Virus record (IMG/VR): IMGVR_UViG_3300017748_000036
Location: 1-35,304 of that record
Source: a virus
DNA length: 35,304 bases
Direction: 5' to 3' (one strand)
This document shows positions 1 to 5,138 of the stretch, piece after piece. Each line of letters opens with the position of its first letter. The stretch's first letter is position 1. The position numbers and the translations under genes were made by a program. Under the pieces are notes generated by a model. It searched no databases. It was not told the DNA's origin and saw only the letters and a list, made by a program, of their open reading frames with translations.

Positions 1-297
1 CTTGGCTGCTAAACCCCCGTCAAATAAAAATACATCACCCGTCGAGGGGCAGTGTAACAGGAAAAAACTCACACCATTACAGCGCGTATGCCCTAAATGC
101 CAAGCAATCTGGGACTTTGATATAGATGCCTTGCCATTTTTAATTATTTTTAATTCACACCAAACCGGTACACCGTCCATGCACAAATATACATCAGGCA
201 TGCCCTCGCCGGTTCTATTCTCTATTCGCTGGAAGTGGGTCTTTTTCGGTAAACTCTGCTTCAATGAGTTCCACAGACTGCGTTCTGTCTTTGGCAT
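1..297 (-). CDS. PD-(D/E)XK (Hjc/VRR-NUC-like) nuclease, partial
   Basis: Reading from ATG at 297 down to the window edge gives 99 open codons with no stop, so the C-terminus lies outside. The residues RIENRTGEGMPDVYL followed by VPVWCELK form the E...PDV...ExK core of a PD-(D/E)XK nuclease. After it comes SQIAWH and then GVSFFLL, a layout typical of small phage Holliday-junction-resolvase-like or VRR-NUC-like proteins. It probably cleaves branched DNA during replication or packaging. The start is preceded by AAGAG about 9 bases upstream, and an internal TTG at 264 is the main alternative. It overlaps the 3' end of the terminase small-subunit gene by 83 bases in another frame, which is long for this genome, but the core motif itself begins inside the overlap, so the overlap is real whichever start is used. 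Family assignment is fairly secure; the exact substrate is not. Confidence 0.8.
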   Translation of the reverse strand, partial: MPKTERSLWNSLKQSLPKKTHFQRIENRTGEGMPDVYLCMDGVPVWCELKIIKNGKASISKSQIAWHLGHTRCNGVSFFLLHCPSTGDVFLFDGGLAAK

Positions 298-826
298 CTT
301 CGACTCTTTTCATCTCAGGTTCGGGGAATGCGTTTGGGTATTGTTTCCTGATTGCGGCGAGTCTGGCAACAATGTCATCACGCGACATGTTATCCAGTTG
401 ATGAACGTGCGTGGACTCTCGCCTGTCGATGGTCAAACCACCCAGACTGGATCGGATCTTTTCCGCATTGATGGCGGCACTGAATTGACCAGCCTCTTCA
501 GCCGATATGGACAGTTCTTCAAATCGCTTGAGTTGATTAATCAGCGTCACGCCGTATCTGCGTTCTCTGGCTTGCCGCATGTCTTTGATCAGTTCTGGCA
601 CATCAGGGAACGATTTACCGTCAAGCAGCTTGGCGGCATGTTGTGCTGCGCTGCCTTCGGCGTAGCCAGCTTTTCTGGCGCACTCAGCGTTGGAGTATTT
701 ACCTTCGACATAATACTTAGCAAACTCACGCTGTCTGTTGGTAAGCCCAGCAGGTCTGCCACCCTTGCCTATAGTGTTTTCTGTGGGTTTTTCTTTTTTA
801 TTTTCCAAAATCAACCTCGCGCCCAT
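215..826 (-). CDS. terS: Terminase small subunit (Terminase_2-like)
   Basis: This 203-aa protein is predicted to be the DNA-recognition subunit of the packaging motor. Residues about 28-75 form a helix-turn-helix block (LTNRQREFAKYYVEG, then NAECARKAGY and AAQHAAKLLDG). This is the usual small-terminase pattern of a conserved 'L..kQ..F...Y' helix followed by 'A...AGY' and a helix ending before a predicted oligomerisation segment (about 85-140). The C-terminus is charged, as expected for the part that contacts the large subunit. The ribosome binding site is weak (GTAAG). It is the first gene on the minus strand of the divergent region and is followed leftward by a nuclease gene. The large terminase is not in the window and is expected beyond the left edge. 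Confidence 0.85.
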   Translation of the reverse strand: MGARLILENKKEKPTENTIGKGGRPAGLTNRQREFAKYYVEGKYSNAECARKAGYAEGSAAQHAAKLLDGKSFPDVPELIKDMRQARERRYGVTLINQLKRFEELSISAEEAGQFSAAINAEKIRSSLGGLTIDRRESTHVHQLDNMSRDDIVARLAAIRKQYPNAFPEPEMKRVEDAKDRTQSVELIEAEFTEKDPLPANRE

Positions 827-841
827 CTTACTAGTGTTACA

Positions 842-911
842 GTGATACAGAAACGATACAGCTACAACCGTTATCCAGTAAGGGTTGTATCACTTGTACC
901 GTTTGTATCAC
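842..911. promoter_or_regulatory. GATACA/TGTATC inverted operator-like array
   Basis: The divergent gap holds two GATACA hexamers (844-849 and 855-860) facing two inverted copies, TGTATC (886-891 and 904-909). The outer pairs extend to GTGATACA (842-849) and TGTATCAC (886-893, 904-911). A nested TACAACC (863-869) pairs with GGTTGTA (883-889). Dyad arrays of this kind usually bind a dimeric repressor or activator. It lies just upstream of the terminase small-subunit start on the late side of the gap, so it could control late transcription. A ribbon-helix-helix protein encoded at 6992-7174 is one candidate binder. The repeat is seen directly; the function is inferred. Confidence 0.5.
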
Positions 912-955
912 CATTTTCAGAAAAAAATAAATTAAATCGTTTACCCGTAGAAAAC

Positions 956-961
956 ATTATA
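956..961 (-). promoter_or_regulatory. Candidate -10 box, leftward (late) promoter
   Basis: Read on the minus strand this is a perfect TATAAT in an A/T-rich stretch about 130 bases upstream of the terminase small-subunit start. No good -35 hexamer is seen 16-18 bases further upstream, so it may be activator-dependent or not a promoter at all. If used, transcription would run through the GATACA/TGTATC array. Confidence 0.3.
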
Positions 962-980
962 TGTCCTGTTATTTTTATGT

Positions 981-1008
981 TTGACCGTATGGGATATTAT
1001 GCTAGGAT
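981..1008 (+). promoter_or_regulatory. Candidate rightward (early) sigma-70-type promoter
   Basis: TTGACC at 981-986 matches the -35 consensus at five of six positions, and TAGGAT at 1003-1008 follows with a 16-base spacer and matches the -10 consensus at four of six. It lies about 70 bases upstream of the first early gene (1076). Position fits a host-RNA-polymerase early promoter, but the match is only moderate. Confidence 0.35.
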
Positions 1009-1039
1009 CCTACTAGATCCGGTGATAATTGTAAAGCAC

Positions 1040-1060
1040 CAAGGTTCAAGGTTCAAGGTA
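1040..1060 (+). repeat. Three tandem CAAGGTT heptamers in early leader
   Basis: CAAGGTT, CAAGGTT and CAAGGTA follow each other without a gap immediately upstream of the AAGGGG ribosome binding site of the 42-aa gene. It lies in the presumed 5' leader of the early transcript. No function can be assigned; it may be slippage-generated. Confidence 0.6.
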
Positions 1061-1075
1061 GAAGGGGTTCTCACC

Positions 1076-1204
1076 ATGAAGCATAAATCAATTACTGTGG
1101 GCTTAGCCAGACCCAAACTACGTCATCGTGTGTTGCACATTACGATCAACAATCGTGCGTGGTTGAAACAGGCTATGTCAAAACCAATGAAGGGAAAAAA
1201 GTAA
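1076..1204 (+). CDS. Small basic protein, 42 aa, first early gene
   Basis: An ATG 8 bases after AAGGGG opens a 42-codon frame ending in TAA at 1202-1204, whose last A is the first base of the next gene's ATG (TAATG coupling). The product is strongly basic, with about a dozen Lys/Arg plus three His and no acidic residues, ending in MSKPMKGKK. Such a peptide could bind nucleic acid, but no family is recognised. It stands first in the early operon, a place where phages often put small host-takeover proteins (inference only). Support comes from the ribosome binding site, the coupling and the composition; the short length keeps confidence moderate. Confidence 0.55.
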   Translation: MKHKSITVGLARPKLRHRVLHITINNRAWLKQAMSKPMKGKK

Positions 1205-1611
1205 TGCAAGCATATTTCATAAATCCATTTAGTCAGAACGTCACGACAGTTGACTATGACGGCAATTACGAAAGCATTGGTCGCATGATCGATGCCAGCC
1301 GTGGTTATTTCGATGTCGTGCGTCTGGATCAAAATCAAGATGCGGCCTTTGTTGATGATGAAGGTTTGTATGTTGAGAACCAGCGTTTTTGGATTCACCG
1401 CAATTATCCCCAGCCGCTAGCTGGCAAGGCACTTATATTGGGCTGCAACGATGAGGGTGATTCTACTGAACCAAAGACCAGCTTTGAAGAGTTGGTCGGT
1501 GATATCCGGTTCATTGGTGATCGGTTTGAGTTGGCTTTGCTGCACAAGTTTGTCGGGCAGATCGATGACTACCGCCCACACTTTTTCACTGGCATGAAGG
1601 AGATTGCGTGA
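1204..1611 (+). CDS. DUF3846-like phage protein
   Basis: This 135-aa acidic protein has a layout I associate with DUF3846 proteins of phages: an N-terminal strand pattern ending NVTTVDYDGNYESI, then FVDDEGLYV, then PLAGKALILGCNDEGD near the middle, and a helical C-terminus. The function of that family is unknown. The ATG at 1204 is chosen over one at 1159 because it overlaps the stop of the 42-aa gene and the family-like sequence starts there (MQAYFINPF). It is the first of a long series of translationally coupled early genes. The family name is from memory of the motif and should be treated as probable. Confidence 0.65.
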   Translation: MQAYFINPFSQNVTTVDYDGNYESIGRMIDASRGYFDVVRLDQNQDAAFVDDEGLYVENQRFWIHRNYPQPLAGKALILGCNDEGDSTEPKTSFEELVGDIRFIGDRFELALLHKFVGQIDDYRPHFFTGMKEIA

Positions 1612-1802
1612 TGGCGCAATATTCAGTGGCAAAAAATGTGGAAGATCACTTAGACATGTACGAAAACATGACGCCAGAGCGTATGCTTTCAACTGCGCGT
1701 CAGTTGCAGATTATGGGCAAGCCCATTCCTGAACCGCTACAAAGACGTGCGGACAAATTTGGGCTGGACATTAGTTTGTTTGGAAAGAAAGGGGACGAAT
1801 AA
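1611..1802 (+). CDS. Hypothetical early protein, 63 aa
   Basis: The ATG at 1611 shares a base with the preceding TGA stop (TGATG), and the gene ends in TAA whose last base starts the next ATG. A GTG at 1608 is an alternative start one codon earlier. The product looks helical, with NVEDHLDMYENMTPERML and then IPEPLQRRADKFGLDISLF, and has no cysteines, signal peptide or membrane segment. No family recognised. The tight coupling on both sides argues that it is a real gene of the early operon. Confidence 0.6.
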   Translation: MAQYSVAKNVEDHLDMYENMTPERMLSTARQLQIMGKPIPEPLQRRADKFGLDISLFGKKGDE

Positions 1803-2026
1803 TGGCACATATTGATTATACCGAAGATGGCAAGCCGTTCATCAGGGACGACTGGTATCTCGAAGACGTGGCGTCGGTCTGTGAGCAGATGGATGTCACG
1901 CTGACTGAAGAGCAGATGGAAGATGTCTTGCACGATATCGTTAATGGCTTTGATGCTAATCACGGCATCAGTTGGGATACGTTTGAATATGTCATCCATC
2001 AGCACAACCCTGTAGATAAGGAGTAG
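1802..2026 (+). CDS. Hypothetical acidic early protein, 74 aa
   Basis: It starts in a TAATG overlap with the previous gene. The product is acidic (many Asp/Glu), with a short N-terminal strand segment (MAHIDYTEDGKPFIRDDWY) followed by a helix (VASVCEQMDVTLTEEQMEDV) and a tail. The middle resembles helix-loop acidic proteins that phages express early, but no family is recognised. A 4-base gap and a GAGG element separate it from the next gene. Confidence 0.65.
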   Translation: MAHIDYTEDGKPFIRDDWYLEDVASVCEQMDVTLTEEQMEDVLHDIVNGFDANHGISWDTFEYVIHQHNPVDKE

Positions 2027-2030
2027 AGGA

Positions 2031-2477
2031 ATGTCTGTAACATACAAAGCTATTGATCCTGATAGTGGGATCCGGTGGTGCGTCCGCATGGTGTTCATTG
2101 GGGATCAGTACGGTCTCAATCATTGCCTGACATATGGCGACAGGGAATATGATCAGGACAAGCACGATGATCCATTGATCGAGTTCTATGATATGGACTC
2201 TGGTGCGGCGGCTATCATGCGTAACACTGGCGACAAGACTGAAGCCTATCTGGCTGAAGAGTACGGTCAGTTTGTCAGCCGCTACTATTACAGCACGTTG
2301 AAGATGCGAGATCCGCTGGGCGAGGGCGGGGCTTTGACTGACTGGTCGGAGCGTGGCCTATGTCTTGACGGCGGCGTGGATCGATGGTCGGTGTCGAGCG
2401 AGTTCATGGTCGATGCCATGGCGGCTATCAATAAGGAAATGGAAGAGCGGAAGGAGTTGCAGCATGATTACGCTTGA
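2031..2477 (+). CDS. Hypothetical early protein, 148 aa
   Basis: The largest product of the small-gene cluster. The ATG follows AGGAGTAGAGGA, a good ribosome binding site. The N-terminal half looks beta-rich (VRMVFIGDQYGLNHCLTYG, then DPLIEFYDMD), and the C-terminal part is helical and acidic. The half beginning at residue about 15 has the look of a small substrate- or partner-binding domain, but I recognise no family. It overlaps the next gene by 14 bases in another frame. No membrane segment or signal peptide. Confidence 0.65.
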   Translation: MSVTYKAIDPDSGIRWCVRMVFIGDQYGLNHCLTYGDREYDQDKHDDPLIEFYDMDSGAAAIMRNTGDKTEAYLAEEYGQFVSRYYYSTLKMRDPLGEGGALTDWSERGLCLDGGVDRWSVSSEFMVDAMAAINKEMEERKELQHDYA

Positions 2478-2718
2478 ACTGACAGAGGTTTATCACTTGT
2501 CTGGAGAGGATCTGGATAAAATATTTTTGGTGGGTGACAGGTTCTTTGTCACCACCCGCACCATCCGACGCGGTGAGATTGAGCGCGAAGTGACCGTGAT
2601 CAATGACGGCTTGTGTAGGCACGATGGGTATTTTGTTGCAGAGTCCTATGAAGATGTGCGGGACATGATCCAGAACAAGCTGATCACACGGTCATCGTTT
2701 ATGGCGAGGTCACGATAA
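2464..2718 (+). CDS. Hypothetical early protein, 84 aa
   Basis: The ATG at 2464 sits 6 bases after GGAGTTGC and inside the 3' end of the preceding gene. The frame is open further upstream, but that stretch is antisense-like in composition and overlaps the neighbour heavily, so the internal ATG is preferred. The product is mixed alpha/beta (FLVGDRFFVTTRTIRRG, then DVRDMIQNKLITRS) and near neutral. No family recognised. It ends in TAATG coupling to the next gene. Confidence 0.6.
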   Translation: MITLELTEVYHLSGEDLDKIFLVGDRFFVTTRTIRRGEIEREVTVINDGLCRHDGYFVAESYEDVRDMIQNKLITRSSFMARSR

Positions 2719-2957
2719 TGCCAGCACAACGCGCCAAAGGTACAAGGTACGCAAAGTATCACACCAAGTTAGACAATAAGACATGGGCTAGCTTGATGAA
2801 TTATGACGAGAAAGAACGTCAGCGCAACAAAGATGCATGGGCGGCGCATTGCGCTGCCCTGCCGGATGATTGTTTTGCCGATGATGTGCAGGACAGTGAC
2901 CACAGTACGTATTATTCTAGAAGTTTTATGGAAGGAAGGAGACTGGATAATGAGTAA
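2718..2957 (+). CDS. Hypothetical early protein, 79 aa
   Basis: Starts in a TAATG overlap. The first 25 residues are basic (MPAQRAKGTRYAKYHTK) and the rest is charged, with two cysteines about 8 residues apart (AAHCAALPDDC). This could be a small DNA- or protein-binding factor, but no family is recognised. It overlaps the next gene by 8 bases. Confidence 0.55.
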   Translation: MPAQRAKGTRYAKYHTKLDNKTWASLMNYDEKERQRNKDAWAAHCAALPDDCFADDVQDSDHSTYYSRSFMEGRRLDNE

Positions 2958-3246
2958 GTCAAATAGTTTTGAAGACATGACGATGGAAGAGCGTCAAGAA
3001 TATTGGGCAAAGCAGCGTGGGCAGGAAGCAATGGTGCGTGAAGCCCTGCTGTTTCAAATCCGCGACAAATATCCATCGATGCTGGAAAGCGTGGAGTCAC
3101 TGGTCAAGGTTGCCAACAGTATCGGCGAAGATCTTCAGTGGCACGGCATTGAGGCTGTTACCTGCGCCGATATGCACAAGCTGATCGACTCAGCCTATTC
3201 GGTCACTAGACTCTATCATTTGGATAAGGACGAGTCGGATGAGTAA
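2950..3246 (+). CDS. Hypothetical helical early protein, 98 aa
   Basis: The ATG at 2950 follows GGAAGGAGACTGG, a strong ribosome binding site, and defines the start against a longer open frame. The product is predicted to be almost entirely helical, with a charged first helix (MTMEERQEYWAKQRG) and amphipathic helices after it, ending DKDESDE. Such compact helical proteins are common among phage inhibitors of host enzymes, but nothing specific is recognised. Confidence 0.65.
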   Translation: MSKSNSFEDMTMEERQEYWAKQRGQEAMVREALLFQIRDKYPSMLESVESLVKVANSIGEDLQWHGIEAVTCADMHKLIDSAYSVTRLYHLDKDESDE

Positions 3247-3427
3247 GTATCTGCTGATCATGGTCACGATGACCAATTTCAATGGTGGTACGGTTAATGT
3301 GATCAGTACCCACGACACAATAAGTGAGTGCCATGTGGCACTCACCCAACACGGGTTCACAGACTCACAGATGCAAAACACCTTCTGCCTTATCATGGAA
3401 GACGGTGTGGATTGGAAGATAAAATGA
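3239..3427 (+). CDS. Hypothetical early protein, 62 aa
   Basis: Overlaps the preceding gene by 8 bases. The pattern is strand-rich at the N-terminus (KYLLIMVTMTNFNGG) and again near the C-terminus (FCLIMEDG), with a helix between that contains TISECHVALTQHGF. This resembles a small ferredoxin-like or ACT-like fold in outline only. Two cysteines are present but not in a metal-site arrangement. No family recognised. Confidence 0.55.
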   Translation: MSKYLLIMVTMTNFNGGTVNVISTHDTISECHVALTQHGFTDSQMQNTFCLIMEDGVDWKIK

Positions 3428-3600
3428 GTGTACCCAGTTGGGAAACACTGATCGCGGATCTGCGGATACTGGAAGTGGATCGGGAATATGATACGCTAGG
3501 ACGTATCAAGACCAAGAAGCGTTTGCGTAGCGACATAAATTTTAGGAAGGAGATAAGTCATGGGCAAGGTCAAAAGCATGATGATGGACATGGAAGATAA
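3424..3600 (+). CDS. Hypothetical early protein, 58 aa
   Basis: ATGA overlap with the previous stop supports this start. The first 45 residues form a charged, probably helical segment (LIADLRILEVDREY, then RIKTKKRLRSD). The last 13 residues are His/Gly rich, lie within the 41-base overlap with the next gene, and may be of little importance. No family recognised; the long overlap lowers confidence. Confidence 0.45.
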   Translation: MSVPSWETLIADLRILEVDREYDTLGRIKTKKRLRSDINFRKEISHGQGQKHDDGHGR

Positions 3601-3763
3601 GTTTATTGAAAAAATTGACGGTGTCATTGGGGAATGCGAAACATGGCACGAGTTTACCAGCCGCATGGAAAGCCACATGCATTTGGTGGATCACAACCCA
3701 TTGGATGAAACAATGGACGTGCTGGCTGAGTCGTGGTCACAGTACTGGGAGAAGCATCAATGA
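3560..3763 (+). CDS. Hypothetical acidic early protein, 67 aa
   Basis: A strong ribosome binding site (AAGGAG at 3546-3551, 8 bases before the ATG) identifies this start. The product is acidic and helical, with EKIDGVIGECETWHEFTSRM in the middle. No cysteine pairs, signal peptide or membrane segment. No family recognised. Its last codon and stop overlap the next ATG. Confidence 0.6.
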   Translation: MGKVKSMMMDMEDKFIEKIDGVIGECETWHEFTSRMESHMHLVDHNPLDETMDVLAESWSQYWEKHQ

Positions 3764-3981
3764 TAATCAAACTGGAAGACGTGGTCGATACAGCACACGG
3801 CGTTGCAAAAGTGATTGGCATAGAAGAAGTGCGGCGCGGTGAGAAGTACGGTCACGATTGTTTGGAAGCAAACATAGGTTCGGCTGGCGATGACCGCAGG
3901 TTCAAGTATATATTTGATCTGGACAACGGGCACTGGTGTCGTGGAGTACAGATAAAAGGTAAAGTCGATGAAGGACAATAA
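3760..3981 (+). CDS. Hypothetical early protein, 73 aa, beta-rich
   Basis: The start at 3760 is an ATGA overlap with the previous gene and is preferred to an upstream GTG at 3733. The N-terminus (MIIKLEDVVDTAHGVAKVIG) has the strand pattern of small SH3-like barrels that begin with a GVAKVI(G) turn, and a further strand pair follows (FKYIFDLDNGHWCRGVQI). The SH3-like reading is only an impression. Overlaps the next gene by 14 bases. Confidence 0.55.
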   Translation: MIIKLEDVVDTAHGVAKVIGIEEVRRGEKYGHDCLEANIGSAGDDRRFKYIFDLDNGHWCRGVQIKGKVDEGQ

Positions 3982-4141
3982 TCTACTGCATGTCGCAGAG
4001 GAGCGGCGTAGACTCATGCATGAGTTTGGTGACCTGATTTTTGAGCAGGCGGATCAAGCTGACATTGATGCCAAGTACAAAGAGTATAGGGCGATGAAGC
4101 AATTAGATAAGGATGGTGTTAGGTATGTCCCGAAGTTCTGA
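3968..4141 (+). CDS. Hypothetical helical early protein, 57 aa
   Basis: An ATG at 3968 inside the end of the previous gene opens 57 codons to TGA at 4139-4141. The upstream AAAGGTAAAG provides a ribosome binding site. The product is charged and entirely helical in appearance (HVAEERRRLMHEFGDLIF, then KYKEYRAMKQL). No family recognised. Its codon use and coupled spacing match its neighbours. Confidence 0.5.
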   Translation: MKDNNLLHVAEERRRLMHEFGDLIFEQADQADIDAKYKEYRAMKQLDKDGVRYVPKF

Positions 4142-4364
4142 AACGAATAAGGTCGCGCACATAATCAATGATGCGATGGAAGCATTTGCAGAAAAGAAGC
4201 TGGATCCTGATATGGTTTCGTTCTTGCTGATGTGTACGGCCTTGTCTATGGCATTGCGTAACAATCCTGAGTCGCCGTGCACGGTAACACAAATGATGGC
4301 GTCCGCTATGGAAGCGGCTGTTATAAGCGTAATGAGTGATGATGAAGAGGAAACCCAACATTGA
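4125..4364 (+). CDS. Hypothetical helical early protein, 79 aa
   Basis: ATG at 4125 lies 11 bases after AAGGA; an ATG at 4113 (four residues longer) is possible but sits directly on that element. The protein looks like two long helices, one amphipathic (VAHIINDAMEAFAEKK) and one hydrophobic (MVSFLLMCTALSMALRN), ending in an acidic tail (SDDEEETQH). The second helix could be membrane-associated or a packing helix of a small bundle. No family recognised. Confidence 0.55.
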   Translation: MSRSSETNKVAHIINDAMEAFAEKKLDPDMVSFLLMCTALSMALRNNPESPCTVTQMMASAMEAAVISVMSDDEEETQH

Positions 4365-4741
4365 TTATACAAGGTGATGGAAGCTGGGAAAAGCTGATGG
4401 ACTACGGCAGATGTCCAAGGTGCAAGGGCGCAGTAAATCAGATCGCTAAACCACATGCAAAGCGCGAGTGCGCGTCATGTGGGCTGACGATAATTGACAA
4501 CAGCGCACAATCCTATAAGATAAAGGATAATAAACTAAAACAGGAGTCTGACATGCATGAAACTAAGCTGCATGCTAACGAGGATCAGATCGCGCAAGAC
4601 ACCAACAAGTTGATGCCGTGGGCTGATGCTGTTTCGACAATTGAAAGTGTAATAAACGATTACTTGTACGATCCAGAACCAGTACATCACACATTAGAGT
4701 CAGAGGTGCTAGAAGCATGGAACAGGATACTGCGGGGCTAA
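4361..4741 (+). CDS. Zinc-ribbon protein, 126 aa
   Basis: Two CxxC knuckles (CPRC, then CASC about 16 residues later) form a zinc ribbon in the first 50 residues; the C-terminal two thirds are acidic and helical. Small zinc-ribbon proteins in phages are often transcription or host-interaction factors, but the family is not recognised. The start is uncertain. TTG at 4361 overlaps the preceding TGA and has GAGG ten bases upstream. An ATG at 4397 would keep both knuckles. The last 25 bases overlap the next gene. Confidence 0.55.
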   Translation: MIIQGDGSWEKLMDYGRCPRCKGAVNQIAKPHAKRECASCGLTIIDNSAQSYKIKDNKLKQESDMHETKLHANEDQIAQDTNKLMPWADAVSTIESVINDYLYDPEPVHHTLESEVLEAWNRILRG

Positions 4742-4905
4742 GTCGTATCATAAGGGTACTTGACGAGGAGTACACAGAGTTGCAATCTGCGGGACTATAT
4801 CGGGAAGCCGATAAGGTTTTTAAACGCAGACAAACATATGTTGATATGAGGAACGAAGCTAATGACAGACAACGTAGTGTATTTGGAACAGCCAAACAAG
4901 ATTGA
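4717..4905 (+). CDS. Hypothetical coiled-coil-like early protein, 62 aa
   Basis: The product reads as a single charged helix-turn-helix hairpin (LSRIIRVLDEEYTELQSAG, then ADKVFKRRQTYVDMRNEAND). Spacing of hydrophobic residues suggests a short antiparallel coiled coil. It starts within the previous gene (25-base overlap) and overlaps the next by 44 bases. No family recognised; the overlaps on both sides keep confidence modest. Confidence 0.5.
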   Translation: MEQDTAGLSRIIRVLDEEYTELQSAGLYREADKVFKRRQTYVDMRNEANDRQRSVFGTAKQD

Positions 4906-5116
4906 AGTCGTATTGGATCCAGTGCCTGTTGTATGCGAGTACGCATCAAAAATATACAAGGATGTAGTCATCTTGGGCGAAGCCGAAGACGGATCAATCA
5001 AGATGATGACCACACAAGAAGATGTAGCGGACATATTATTTTATTTAGAGTCTGCCAAGTTTTCACTTCTGGGCGGGGGGCTGCAAGAACCAGACGGCGA
5101 AGACGAAGGGGCATAA
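4862..5116 (+). CDS. Hypothetical acidic early protein, 84 aa
   Basis: Beta-rich first half (VVYLEQPNKIEVVLDPVPVV, then KDVVILGEAEDGSIKMMT) followed by a helix (DVADILFYLESAKFSLL) and an acidic tail ending EPDGEDEGA. The last gene of the small early cluster; 22 bases containing GAAGGGGCG separate it from the helicase gene. No family recognised. The acidic composition is compatible with a nucleic-acid mimic, which is speculation. Confidence 0.6.
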   Translation: MTDNVVYLEQPNKIEVVLDPVPVVCEYASKIYKDVVILGEAEDGSIKMMTTQEDVADILFYLESAKFSLLGGGLQEPDGEDEGA

Positions 5117-5138
5117 CACAGACTACGAAGGGGCGCAG

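Noticed and set aside
2-1204. A 400-codon plus-strand open frame across the terminase/nuclease region.
   Set aside because: It is antisense to two minus-strand genes with clear terminase and nuclease motifs, has no family resemblance and no ribosome binding site. Only its last 42 codons, after an internal ATG with a good ribosome binding site, are kept as a gene.
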